Below, piece after piece: positions 34,914 through 43,488 of a stretch of DNA of 64,000 nt (within the stretch, counting starts at the first letter, position 1; every line of letters starts with the position of its first letter). The notes below the pieces were generated by a model. It ran no database searches and was not told where the DNA came from. It worked only from the letters and a program-made list of their open reading frames with translations. Source of the stretch: Flaviaesturariibacter aridisoli. Lineage in GTDB: Bacteria > Bacteroidota > Bacteroidia > Chitinophagales > Chitinophagaceae. The stretch covers positions 86,772-150,771 of the forward strand of contig NZ_SKFH01000009.1 in NCBI RefSeq assembly GCF_004343705.1, in the 5' to 3' direction. Position numbers and translations under genes: made by a program.

Positions 34914-36004
34914 ACTGGATGAAGCCCCTGCGCTCGGAATGGCTGTCGTTTCTGATCGCCATGCCCTTCCTATCCATTTTGCTCAACAACCTGCTGTTCA
35001 ACATACGCCTTTTCACCGACCGCGACATCTGGCTGTTCGGCCTGCCCACGGTGTTTCTTATCGGCCTGGCCACCTGGTACGTACAAATACTGGTCATGCA
35101 CTGGCTGCGCATCCGCCTGCCGCATGTGGGTCAGACATCTCGGCGGCTCACCTTGCTGGCGCTTGCCCATATAAGCGTTACCGTGGCCAGCTACACCCTC
35201 ATCTTCTACGGCTTCGACGCCATCCGCTTCCTGGGCTATCGCCTCGAGACGGGCAAATATCATTTCGCCCTGCTGGTAGGCCTCGCCGTGTCCATGCTCG
35301 CCACCGCCCTCTGGGAAGCCGACCACTTTTTTGTGAAACTCAAATACAGCCTGGACGAAAAAAAGCGCCTGCAGCAATTGACCGTGCAGCAGGAATTCAA
35401 TACACTGAAAAGCCAGGTAAACCCGCACTTCCTGTTCAACTGTTTCAATACGCTGTCGTCGCTGATCTCCGAGGACAGCCGCCAGGCGGAGGCCTTTCTC
35501 AACGAGCTGAGCCAGGTGTACCGCTACCTGCTGCGCAACAACCAGGACGGTCTCAGCACGGTGAAGACCGAGATGCGCTTCATCGAATCGTACTTCCGCC
35601 TGCTGCAAACGCGCCACGGCGACTCGATCCAGCTGCGGGTCGAGGTAGACCGCAAATACGAGCCCTACCTCCTGCCCTCGCTAAGCCTGCAATTGCTGGT
35701 GGAAAATGCCGTCAAGCACAACATCCTGTGCCGCGAGCAACCGCTGGTGATCGACATCTTCACCACCGCCGGCAACAAGCTCGTGGTAAGTAACAACCTG
35801 CAGCGCCGCAACGCGCAGCCCTTCTCCAACAAGATCGGACTCAAGAACATCGAGCACAAATACAGCCTGCTCGACGCACCGGGCTTCCACATCCTGCAGG
35901 ACGAAAAGAATTTCTGCGTTGTGCTTCCGCTGATCTGGAGCAAAAACGTAAAGCCTACCTTTATCTCGCCAACAACTGCAACCACACAAAACGAAAGCTT
36001 ATGA
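34895..36004 (+). CDS. LytS-type sensor histidine kinase
   Basis: A 369-residue membrane kinase: four transmembrane segments in the first 145 residues, a short coiled coil (DEKKRLQQLTVQQEF), the phosphorylation motif SQVNPHFLFNCFNTLSSL (His178) and an ATPase domain with intact N-box VENAVKHN and glycine motif NKIGLKNIEHKY. It is paralogous to the preceding gene (shared FLNELSQVYRYLLRNN-like segment) and overlaps it by 19 bp and the LytTR regulator by 4 bp. These three genes form one signalling operon. The stimulus is unknown. Confidence 0.92.
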   Translation: MDKQSVNWMKPLRSEWLSFLIAMPFLSILLNNLLFNIRLFTDRDIWLFGLPTVFLIGLATWYVQILVMHWLRIRLPHVGQTSRRLTLLALAHISVTVASYTLIFYGFDAIRFLGYRLETGKYHFALLVGLAVSMLATALWEADHFFVKLKYSLDEKKRLQQLTVQQEFNTLKSQVNPHFLFNCFNTLSSLISEDSRQAEAFLNELSQVYRYLLRNNQDGLSTVKTEMRFIESYFRLLQTRHGDSIQLRVEVDRKYEPYLLPSLSLQLLVENAVKHNILCREQPLVIDIFTTAGNKLVVSNNLQRRNAQPFSNKIGLKNIEHKYSLLDAPGFHILQDEKNFCVVLPLIWSKNVKPTFISPTTATTQNESL

Positions 36005-36780
36005 ACATCCTGATTGTCGAAGACGAAGAACTCGCCATCAAGAAGCTGAAAAAGACCCTCACCGCCGTGGACGAAAGTGCCGTGGTGGTGGGCGAAAGCG
36101 ACTCCATCCGCGGCACGGTCAACTGGCTGGAAAAGAACCCGGCGCCCGACCTTATCCTCATGGACATCGAACTTGCAGACGGGCAAAGCTTCGAGATCTT
36201 CAACCACACGAAGGTGAAAAGCCCCGTGATCTTCATTACTTCCTACGACGAGTATGCGCTCAAGGCGTTCAAGGTAAACAGCATCGACTACCTGCTGAAG
36301 CCCGTGCAGAAAGAAGACCTTCAGCAGGCCCTCGAGAAGTTTCGCCAGGTGAAGAACCTGTACCAGGTAGACAACGTGGCACCGAAGCTGAGCGTGGAGG
36401 AGATCGTGCGCGAACTGCAGCAAAAGCTCCAGTCGAAAGACTACCGCAAACGCTTCCTCGTAAAGCTGGGCGTGAAGCTCGTTTCCATCGAGGTGGAGGA
36501 GATCGCCTACTTCTTCAGCGACGGTCGCCTCAACTTCTTCAAGACCTTCGACAACCGTAAGTTCGTGGTAGACTATACCATGGACGAATTGGTGACGGAG
36601 CTGCGCCCGGACTCCTTCTTCCGCATCAGCCGCTCCTTCCTCGTGGCAGTGAACAGCGTGCACCAGATCCACGACTACTTCGGCAACCGGCTGCTGCTGG
36701 AGCTGAAACCCGAGATCGACAAGGAAGCCGTCGTGAGCCGGGAGAAGGTCTCCGAGTTTAAAACCTGGTTAGGTAAATAG
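36001..36780 (+). CDS. LytTR family response regulator
   Basis: A 259-residue regulator: receiver domain with VEDEE at 6-10, phospho-acceptor Asp55 in LILMDIELADG and the conserved lysine in DYLLKPVQKEDL. A coiled linker follows, then a C-terminal LytTR DNA-binding domain (about 155-255: FLVKLGVKLVSIEVEEIAY, FFRISRSFLVAVNSV). It is the cognate regulator of the two upstream LytS-type kinases (ATGA overlap). A strong bidirectional hairpin follows the stop codon. Confidence 0.95.
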   Translation: MNILIVEDEELAIKKLKKTLTAVDESAVVVGESDSIRGTVNWLEKNPAPDLILMDIELADGQSFEIFNHTKVKSPVIFITSYDEYALKAFKVNSIDYLLKPVQKEDLQQALEKFRQVKNLYQVDNVAPKLSVEEIVRELQQKLQSKDYRKRFLVKLGVKLVSIEVEEIAYFFSDGRLNFFKTFDNRKFVVDYTMDELVTELRPDSFFRISRSFLVAVNSVHQIHDYFGNRLLLELKPEIDKEAVVSREKVSEFKTWLGK

Positions 36781-36954
36781 GCCCCCTATCCCCCGAAGGG
36801 GGCACTTCGATCGATGTTTCCTATCCTTCGATCATTCCGAAAGCTCATTGAATCGAAAACCCCGCCTATGGCGGGGTTTTCGATTCAATGCTTTAGGAGT
36901 AACTGAAACCGTCGTAATAACCGACCTAGGTGCCCCCTTCGGGGGACAGGGGGC
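36781..36954. repeat. Nested inverted repeats in a convergent intergenic region
   Basis: Two 25-bp arms (36781-36805 and 36930-36954) are inverted copies of each other with one mismatch; each is itself a small palindrome around CCCCCGAAGGGGG or its mirror. They flank the terminator hairpin at 36846-36890. The whole gap of 175 bp can therefore fold as hairpins within a larger hairpin. A related word lies at the 3' end of recJ (61706-61735), so this is probably a dispersed intergenic repeat. There is no ORF or transposase. Confidence 0.7.
36846..36890. terminator. Bidirectional terminator between the LytTR gene and a convergent sensor gene
   Basis: A perfect 21-bp inverted repeat with a 3-base loop (TAT): core ACCCCGCC / GGCGGGGT, flanked by AAA and TTT on the two sides and then by CATTGAATCG / CGATTCAATG. 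The GC core with AT flanks works in either direction, fitting its place between two genes that point at each other. Confidence 0.9.
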
Positions 36955-36955
36955 T

Positions 36956-39900
36956 TTACAGCACGACTCGCAACACAATGGAGAGGTTCGAATGGTCCAT
37001 CGTGATCTCGAGCAGCCCCTTCATGGCCTGCACGCGGGGACCGACGGCCTGGCGGTAGCGGCTACGGAATTCGGGTACGTCTTCTTCGCAGGAGGTGATG
37101 ATCTCCAGCAGCAGCATGGGTCCTTTGAGTTTTAGGTTGATGAATACCTGGTCGCAGATCACGTGCTGCAGCAGGAACTGCATCGACTCTTTATAAAAGA
37201 AAAACAGCTCGTGGCGCAGGGCCATGCTCAGGCCGAGCTGCTCCACCTTGCGGTCCACGATGAGGTCGATGTCCATGGTGTGATTACGCGTGATGCCGTC
37301 GGTGAATTCGCGGATGCGCATCAGCATTTGCTGCATGCCGTCATTGGCGGGATCGATGCTCCACAGCACATCGTCCATCGCCTCCATCATGTGGCGGCTC
37401 TTGTTGCTGATCTGGTCGATGAAGGCCTTGGACTGCTCCAGGTCGGTGCCGGCGCGGATCTTGGCGATCTCGCTGAGCACGTGGATGTCGCCGAGCGTTG
37501 TCTCCACTTCCTGGTGCAGGTTGCCGGCAATCTGCGTGCGCACCTGCTGCAGGGCCCGCAAGCGACGGATCCGCTCCCGGTCGATGAGGTAGAGTCCGAA
37601 GGCGGCGATGAGGATCATCAGCGCATAGAACCACCAGGTTTGCCACACGGGCGGGCGCACGCGCACCGGCACCGACAGTGCCACCTCGCTCGTAAGGCCG
37701 TCGGCGTCCTCACTCATCACCTTGAACGTGTAGCGACCCGGCGGGATGTAGTTGTAGATGGCGCGGTTATCGTTCTCGATGTGCACCCAATCCTTGTCGA
37801 GGCCTTCGAGCATGTAGTAATAATGAAACTTCTTCTGCGGGGTGAAGCTGAGCCCGCTGAACTCGAAGCTGAGGGCGTTGCGGTCGTAGCGCAGGTTGAG
37901 GGTGCCGGCGGCCTGCAGCGAATCAAGCGGCAGGTTGGCGCCCTGAAGCGTGATGCCGGTGATGGCGGGGCGAGGTGGAGCCATGCTTTGCGTGAAGCGC
38001 CGCGGGTCGAAGGTGAGGATGTTGTGGTCGGTGAAGAACAGCAGCTTGCCGTTCGACAGCAGCTCTACACCCGAGCGGGTAAAGTTGTCGTACAGCATGC
38101 CGTCGCGGCGGTCGTAAAAAACCACCGTCCGCTTGTCGAGGTTGAGGCGGCAAAGGCCGTTGCTCAGCCCGATCCAGAAGATGCCGCGGTAGTCTTTCTG
38201 AATCGACATGGCGTGATCGGAAGGCAGCCCGTCGGCGGTACTGAAGAAGCGCACGCGGCCCGTCTTGGTGTTGATGATGTTGATGCATCCTGCCGTGACC
38301 AGCAGCGTGGAGTCGTCGAGCTGCGACATGTCGGTCACTTCGTTGTTGAACAGGCGGTACCCTTCGGGCCCGGATGCATTCCAGGAGCGCAGCAGCTTGC
38401 CCGTGGCGGCCTGGACGCAATACAGGCCGTTGAGGAAGCAGCCGACCCAGACGTTGCCGAGGCGGTCGCGGTGGATCTTCGATACCTGCCCGGCCTTGAG
38501 CACTTCCTGGTAGCCGGTCATCGGGTCGCCGCCGGCCTTTTCGTAGTCCCACTTCAGCACGCGGCCGTCGTTGAGCCCGATCCACATATTGCCCACCAGG
38601 TCGGAAATCACCTGGCGCACGGTCTGGTTACGCAGGACGGGCGGGTTATACAAGCGCGAACGGCCCGATGCCGGCTCGTACAGCACAAAGCGGCCCGGCT
38701 GCAGCCCCATCCACACGGCACCGCTGCGCCGGTTGATGGCCATATCCCAATACGAATACTTGTTGTAGGGGGACAGGCTTTGCGGCAAGGGCAGCGGGTT
38801 GAAATCCTTGTCGTAGTAAAATAGTCCCTGCGACCAGGTGCCGATAAAGAACGAGCTGTCGGGCAGCTGGCACACGGTGAGCACGGGTGCTTCTTTGGGC
38901 TCGCCGCCAGGACGGAAAAGGCCGTAGGAAGTAAACAGCTGCGCGTCGGGGTTGAAGAGAAAGAGGCCGTTGTCGGTACAGAGCCATACGTTTCGCTGCG
39001 CGTCTTCGAAGGAATGATACAGCTGGTCGTAGCGGATGCTTTGCTCGAAGCGGCCCTCGTTGGGCACGGGGAGAAAAGGACGTGCCCGCTCGGTCCATTC
39101 GGCGAGGAAGGCGTTGCCGTGGATCCAGGTGCGGCCGGAGCGCTGGTGCAGAATGCCGGTGGGCTCGTGGTAGCCGATTCCCATTTCCTGCGACAGCATA
39201 TACGATTCGTTGCGGTGCGTTTTCTTATCGATCCGCCGCACATAGGGCCAGCCGTGCTCGGGGCGCCAATACCAGTAGTAAATGTACCGGTCGGTGGGTT
39301 CAACAAAGTAGCAATTCGTGTCGCCCGCGAAGAGCGGCACGTCGGCGTCGGCGTGGTGACCGCGGCCGTAGATCTTTTTCTGGCGCGGGTCCCAGGCGAA
39401 GAGGCCGTCGTCGCCACAAACCCAGTAGCGGCCGGCCGTAGAGTCCCAGGTAATGCGCGCCAGCAGGCGCTTGCCGGCGGCTTCAAGCGGGAAGCCTTCC
39501 GCCTTGCGAAACGAAAACGAGGCGGCGTCGAAGCGGTGGAGGGGACCGAAGTTCTCGTGGAGGTACAGGCTGCCGTCGTGCCCGTAAAAGAAGTACTTGC
39601 TGCGGTAGTGGGCCACGCTGTCGCGTGCGGCCAGCACGCGGGCCTCGCGGTACCGGAAGCGGCGCGGGTCGAAGAGGGCCACGCGGTTGTTGCCGGCCAG
39701 CAGCCAGATCTGCCCGGGGCGGTCCGACCATACGGAAAGCACGCGGTCGATGGGCCCGTCGGCGGCCGATTGCGGTTGGGGCTGCACGGTGAGGAAGCGG
39801 TTGCCGTCGTAGCGTTGCAGGCCGTTTTGCGTGGCCAGCCAGATAAAGCCGTCACCGTCCTGCACCACCGAATACACGAAGTTGGACGCCAGCCCCTGGG

Positions 39901-40015
39901 CGGTAGTAAAATGCTGAAAGGTATACTGGCGCGTTTGCTGTGCACCGCACAACAGCACCAGCAGGCACGAAAGGGCAAGGAAAAAGAGACGCACGCAGAG
40001 GTATGTTTTGGTCAA
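36956..40015 (-). CDS. Propeller-type sensor with Y_Y_Y domain and degenerate histidine kinase domain
   Basis: About 1019 residues: signal peptide (LFFLALSCLLVLLCGAQQ), a long two-component-regulator propeller (repeats such as VVQDGDGFIWLATQNGLQRYDG, given here from two blades), a Y_Y_Y domain (YYMLEGLDKDWVHIEN, IPPGRYTFKVMSEDADG), one transmembrane helix (FYALMILIAAFGLYLI) and a dimerisation helix with GNLHQEVETTLGDIHVL, which keeps a histidine. The ATPase region is poor: the N-box reads KESMQFLLQHV without Asn, and no DxGxG motif is found (EIITSCEEDV). Start codon is TTG or, 21 bp inside, GTG; there is no ATG. It converges on the LytTR operon and may feed it. Confidence 0.85.
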   Translation of the reverse strand: MTKTYLCVRLFFLALSCLLVLLCGAQQTRQYTFQHFTTAQGLASNFVYSVVQDGDGFIWLATQNGLQRYDGNRFLTVQPQPQSAADGPIDRVLSVWSDRPGQIWLLAGNNRVALFDPRRFRYREARVLAARDSVAHYRSKYFFYGHDGSLYLHENFGPLHRFDAASFSFRKAEGFPLEAAGKRLLARITWDSTAGRYWVCGDDGLFAWDPRQKKIYGRGHHADADVPLFAGDTNCYFVEPTDRYIYYWYWRPEHGWPYVRRIDKKTHRNESYMLSQEMGIGYHEPTGILHQRSGRTWIHGNAFLAEWTERARPFLPVPNEGRFEQSIRYDQLYHSFEDAQRNVWLCTDNGLFLFNPDAQLFTSYGLFRPGGEPKEAPVLTVCQLPDSSFFIGTWSQGLFYYDKDFNPLPLPQSLSPYNKYSYWDMAINRRSGAVWMGLQPGRFVLYEPASGRSRLYNPPVLRNQTVRQVISDLVGNMWIGLNDGRVLKWDYEKAGGDPMTGYQEVLKAGQVSKIHRDRLGNVWVGCFLNGLYCVQAATGKLLRSWNASGPEGYRLFNNEVTDMSQLDDSTLLVTAGCINIINTKTGRVRFFSTADGLPSDHAMSIQKDYRGIFWIGLSNGLCRLNLDKRTVVFYDRRDGMLYDNFTRSGVELLSNGKLLFFTDHNILTFDPRRFTQSMAPPRPAITGITLQGANLPLDSLQAAGTLNLRYDRNALSFEFSGLSFTPQKKFHYYYMLEGLDKDWVHIENDNRAIYNYIPPGRYTFKVMSEDADGLTSEVALSVPVRVRPPVWQTWWFYALMILIAAFGLYLIDRERIRRLRALQQVRTQIAGNLHQEVETTLGDIHVLSEIAKIRAGTDLEQSKAFIDQISNKSRHMMEAMDDVLWSIDPANDGMQQMLMRIREFTDGITRNHTMDIDLIVDRKVEQLGLSMALRHELFFFYKESMQFLLQHVICDQVFINLKLKGPMLLLEIITSCEEDVPEFRSRYRQAVGPRVQAMKGLLEITMDHSNLSIVLRVVL

Positions 40016-40109
40016 CTAAAGATAAGCTGCCGGGCCGACATCGGCGGGCAAATCATCGGGCTCCGCAGCAGTTCATCACACCGCGGCGGCAATTCATCCG
40101 CAGGGCTCG

Positions 40110-40119
40110 GTAGAAATAC
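40110..40119 (-). repeat. Intergenic copy of the iterated GTATTTNTAC motif
   Basis: One of 16 copies in this window (see findings). This one lies in the 278-bp divergent gap between the propeller sensor and the hemerythrin gene, about 95 bp before the sensor's start, oriented with the sensor gene. Extended form GCCGTATTTCTACCG. Confidence 0.5.
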
Positions 40120-40293
40120 GGCAAACCTGCGCCGGAAGCGGGTTTACAGCCCATACCGAAAACGTTGCAGTTCATGCGGCTGCCCCTTGACGAAGCTCTT
40201 CGCGGGGTACATTTTTGTGTCACGAAACCAGGAATAGCCTTTGAAAAATCGGTAACTTCCCATACCCTCCTGAACCATTAAAACCAACCAACC

Positions 40294-40971
40294 ATGAAAC
40301 GCACCAACTTTTTTCTGCTTATTCACCAGGCGCTCCGCCGCCTGCTCTTCGATACCGCGCAGCTGCTGCAGCAGACGGATTTTTCCAACGAAGACGCAGC
40401 GTCGGCCGCGCTCGATGCCGTTCGCGAAACGATCCTGCTGTTTGAAACGCATGCCGCCCACGAGGACCGCTACATTCTTCCCGCCGTTGCTGACTATGAA
40501 CCTTCCGTGGCCGATTGCTTTGCCCGCGAACACGCCGAAGACCACCGCATCGGGTGCGAGCTGCTCGCCGCGGCAGAAGCCGTGACGGTCGCCGACGCTG
40601 CGGCCCGTGCCGGGTGCGGTGTCGCGCTGCAACAGGCCTACCGCAGCTTCCTTGCCTTCAACCTCCAGCATATGGACAAGGAAGAGCGCATCCTCAACGA
40701 CCTGCTGCTTCGCTACTATACCGTGGCGCAGGTGATGGGCATGCAGTTCCGCATCGTGCAAAGCACGCCGCCGTGGATCCACGACCGCATCGCGCACTGG
40801 ATGCTGCTGGGCAACAACGAAGCCGATACGGTGCAATGGCTCAAAACCGTGGCCGCCGGCGCGCCGCAGCTTACCTACGACACCCTGCTTCAGAAAGCCG
40901 AAGCCTTGTTGCCGCCGGCCCGCTGGGCCTCGCTCCGGCGCCGCCTTGAAATTACCCCTGTCTTCGCCTGA
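40294..40971 (+). CDS. Hemerythrin domain-containing protein
   Basis: A 225-residue mostly helical protein. Candidate diiron ligands are spaced as in hemerythrins: His11 (FLLIHQALRR), His53 and Glu57 (ETHAAHEDRYILP), His80/His84 (REHAEDHR), and His126 with Glu130 (LQHMDKEERIL). Such proteins bind O2 or NO or act in iron and redox stress. It has no signal peptide, so it is cytoplasmic. A c-type cytochrome gene follows 48 bp later, suggesting a shared transcript and a redox context. The C-terminal 90 residues are helical with no known motif. Confidence 0.88.
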   Translation: MKRTNFFLLIHQALRRLLFDTAQLLQQTDFSNEDAASAALDAVRETILLFETHAAHEDRYILPAVADYEPSVADCFAREHAEDHRIGCELLAAAEAVTVADAAARAGCGVALQQAYRSFLAFNLQHMDKEERILNDLLLRYYTVAQVMGMQFRIVQSTPPWIHDRIAHWMLLGNNEADTVQWLKTVAAGAPQLTYDTLLQKAEALLPPARWASLRRRLEITPVFA

Positions 40972-41019
40972 CCCTTCACCCGGCCTGTGTCTTCGGAAAC
41001 AGGCCACAAAACCACGCAT

Positions 41020-41628
41020 ATGAAACGGACACTTCTTGTTCTCGGCGGCGTCGTAGCGATCACGGCCTCTGCCCTGCTCTCCTGCAACAATGCTAAGGAA
41101 CCATCGGCAAACACCGAGGGCCTCAACGATGGGCCGAAAACGGCCGCACAGCCCACCGAATCCGAGTTGATCGCACGTGGTCACTACCTCGTAAACATGA
41201 TGGGTTGCAACGATTGCCATTCGCCGAAGATCATGACGGCGCAAGGGCCCGCAATTGATTCAGCGCACCTGCTTTCCGGTCACCCGGCGAAGCTGGCGCT
41301 GCCCCCGATCGATCAGAAAGCGGCCAAGGATTGGGTGCTTTTCCATCCCAACCTCACGGCATTCGTGGGTCCCTGGGGGGTGTCGTTTGCAGCCAACCTG
41401 ACCTCCGACGCCAGCGGCATCGGCAACTGGACCGAAGAGCAGTTTTTCCGCGCTATCCGCCAGGGCAAATACAAAGGGCTGGAAGGCGGCCGTTCGCTGC
41501 TGCCACCGATGCCCTGGCCGCAATACCGCAATGCTTCGGATGACGACCTGAGCGCCATTTTCCACTACCTGAAATCGACGACGCCGGTAGAGAACGTAGT
41601 GCCCGCATCGATCCCGCCGCAACACTAG
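41020..41628 (+). CDS. c-type cytochrome lipoprotein
   Basis: A 202-residue protein with lipobox ASALLSC (Cys22), a 25-residue flexible linker and one heme-binding motif CNDCH (63-67) in RGHYLVNMMGCNDCHSPK. A methionine in PPMPWPQYRNASDDDL is the likely sixth heme ligand. It belongs to the mono-heme cytochromes annotated as diheme-like or cytochrome c family proteins in Bacteroidota. It sits at the membrane facing the periplasm and moves electrons. ATG 41020 gives a proper signal peptide. It lies between the hemerythrin gene and the glycosyltransferase gene (30 bp). Confidence 0.9.
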   Translation: MKRTLLVLGGVVAITASALLSCNNAKEPSANTEGLNDGPKTAAQPTESELIARGHYLVNMMGCNDCHSPKIMTAQGPAIDSAHLLSGHPAKLALPPIDQKAAKDWVLFHPNLTAFVGPWGVSFAANLTSDASGIGNWTEEQFFRAIRQGKYKGLEGGRSLLPPMPWPQYRNASDDDLSAIFHYLKSTTPVENVVPASIPPQH

Positions 41629-41658
41629 CGTGAAACCAAAACCGAAAACACCGCAACC

Positions 41659-43020
41659 ATGAACCCGCAAGCCCTGCTTTCCCTGCAGCCCGGCACGAAG
41701 GTGCTCTTTGCCTGCGTGCCCTTCGACGGCCACTTCAGCCCGCTGACCGGCCTCGCCCGTTACCTGTCTGAAAAAGGCTGCGACGTGCGCTGGTATACCT
41801 CGGCCGATTACCGGGAAAAGGTGGAGCGCCTCGGCCTGCGCTTTTACTGCCTGCGCAAAGCGAAGGACGTCCACGCCGACGACATCGACACGCTCTTCCC
41901 CGAGCGGGCGCGGCTGAAGTCGCAGGTAAAAAAGCTCGTGTTCGACCTCGTTCATTGCTTTATCCTGCGAGCCCCGGAATATTTCGAAGACCTCCAGGCC
42001 ATCCGCAAAGAATTCCCGTTCGACGCGCTGGTGTGCGACGTAGCCTTCGGCGCCATCCCGTTCGTGACCGACCTGATGCGGGTACCGGTGTTTGCCATGG
42101 GTATCGTTCCGCTCACCGAAAGCTCGCGCGATCTTCCCCCGGCCGGCCTCGGCATGACGCCCTCCGCCTCCTTTGCCGGACGCCGCCGCCAGGACCTGCT
42201 CCGCTTTGTAGCCAACCGCATCCTGTTTGCACGGCCCGACAAGGTGATGCGGCGCCTGCTGCGCGCGCATGGTATCGAGCCGGTGGGCCGGAACGTGTTC
42301 GACCTCAATACGAAAAAGGCCACCCGTTTGCTGCAGAGCGGCACGCCGGGCTTTGAATTCCGCCGCAGCGACCTCGGCCGCAACATCCGTTTCGTGGGCG
42401 CACTGCTGCCCTGGCGCAAGCCTTCGGGCACCCAGGCCTGGTTCGACGAGCGACTCAACCGGTATGAAAAAGTGGTGCTGCTGACACAGGGCACGGTGGA
42501 GAAGGATATAACGAAGCTGCTGGTGCCTGCCCTCGAAGCCTTCCGCGACAGCGACTGCCTGGTGCTATGCACGACGGGCGGCAGCGACACGGCCGCCCTC
42601 CGCGAGCGTTTTCCCGAGCCGCACATGATCATCGAAGACTTTATTCCCTTCAGCGACGTGCTGCCCTATACCGACGTGTACGTGACCAACGGCGGCTACG
42701 GGGGCGTACTGCTTGCCCTGGAGCACGGGGTGCCGATGGTGACCGCCGGTGTGCACGAAGGCAAGAACGAGATCTGCGCCCGCGTGGGCTACTTCGAGCT
42801 CGGCATCAACCTGCGCACCGAGCTGCCGGGGCCCGTACAGGTCCGGGAAGCTGTAGACCAGGTGCTGGGCAGTTCCGTATACGCGCACAATGCCCGCCGG
42901 ATGGCTGCCGAGATCGCACATTACCCCAGCAATGAGCTCTGCGCACACTATATGGCGGAGCTGCTCGGCGCGGCGCCCCTGTCGCTGGCAGAGGGAGCTT
43001 CCGCCCTGCATCAGATTTAG
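41659..43020 (+). CDS. GT1-family glycosyltransferase (UDP-glycosyltransferase, MGT-like)
   Basis: A 453-residue GT-B enzyme. The N-terminal domain starts VLFACVPFDGHFSPLTGLARYL, the usual acceptor-domain motif with the catalytic His. The C-terminal domain has FIPFSDVLPYTDVYVTNGGYGGVLLALEHGVPMV, a variant of the UDP-sugar-binding signature (written here as one motif in two overlapping parts). Such enzymes add a sugar to a small hydrophobic acceptor, such as a lipid, carotenoid or secondary metabolite. The acceptor is unknown. It is followed by a terminator at 43053. Confidence 0.88.
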   Translation: MNPQALLSLQPGTKVLFACVPFDGHFSPLTGLARYLSEKGCDVRWYTSADYREKVERLGLRFYCLRKAKDVHADDIDTLFPERARLKSQVKKLVFDLVHCFILRAPEYFEDLQAIRKEFPFDALVCDVAFGAIPFVTDLMRVPVFAMGIVPLTESSRDLPPAGLGMTPSASFAGRRRQDLLRFVANRILFARPDKVMRRLLRAHGIEPVGRNVFDLNTKKATRLLQSGTPGFEFRRSDLGRNIRFVGALLPWRKPSGTQAWFDERLNRYEKVVLLTQGTVEKDITKLLVPALEAFRDSDCLVLCTTGGSDTAALRERFPEPHMIIEDFIPFSDVLPYTDVYVTNGGYGGVLLALEHGVPMVTAGVHEGKNEICARVGYFELGINLRTELPGPVQVREAVDQVLGSSVYAHNARRMAAEIAHYPSNELCAHYMAELLGAAPLSLAEGASALHQI

Positions 43021-43052
43021 CAATTTTTGTTCGGAAATAAGCAAGGCAACAA

Positions 43053-43081
43053 GGCTACCTGTCCAGGTGGCCTTTCTTTTT
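43053..43081 (+). terminator. Terminator after the glycosyltransferase gene
   Basis: Stem GGCTACCTG / CAGGTGGCC with a TC loop and one internal mismatch, followed by TTTCTTTTT, 33 bp after the stop codon. Confidence 0.8.
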
Positions 43082-43095
43082 GGCCAAACGGGCAT

Positions 43096-43123
43096 GAAAA
43101 AGCCCCGACGAAAACGTCGGGGC
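43096..43123 (-). terminator. Terminator of the RRM protein gene
   Basis: Perfect stem GCCCCGACG / CGTCGGGGC around AAAA; on the minus strand it is followed by TTTTTC. It lies 24 bp beyond the stop of the RNA-binding protein gene. Confidence 0.85.
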
Positions 43124-43146
43124 CATTTCTTGCGAACTATCGTTGC

Positions 43147-43488
43147 TTAGTAACGGTTCTTGTTGTAGCCGCCGCCGTTGTTGCCGCCGAAGCCGCCACC
43201 ACGGTTGCCACCGCCGAAACCACCACCCGAACGCTCCGGACGAGCTTCTTTCGGACGGGCTTCCATTACGCGGATCGTGCGACCTTCAACGATACCGTTG
43301 TCCAGTTCGGCAATCGCCTTCTGGGCAGCCTCGTTGTCGGGCATTTCTACGAAACCGAAACCACGGCTCTTGCCGGTGAATTTGTCGGTGATCACTTTGG
43401 CAGACGATACGTCGCCGTACTCGGTGAAGAAGGCGCGGAGGTCTTCGTCCTGAACGTTGAAGCTCAGGTTGGAAACATAAATGTTCAT
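43147..43488 (-). CDS. RRM-type RNA-binding protein with Gly-rich tail
   Basis: A 113-residue protein: one RNA recognition motif (2-78) with RNP2 IYVSNL (3-8) and RNP1 KSRGFGFVEM (40-49), then a glycine/asparagine/arginine-rich tail (FGGGNRGGG, NNGGGYNKNRY). Short proteins of this type are common and abundant in Bacteroidota and bind single-stranded RNA, often under cold or growth control. The tail is low-complexity and probably disordered. A -7 box lies about 145 bp upstream, so the mRNA has a long AU-rich leader. Confidence 0.95.
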   Translation of the reverse strand: MNIYVSNLSFNVQDEDLRAFFTEYGDVSSAKVITDKFTGKSRGFGFVEMPDNEAAQKAIAELDNGIVEGRTIRVMEARPKEARPERSGGGFGGGNRGGGFGGNNGGGYNKNRY

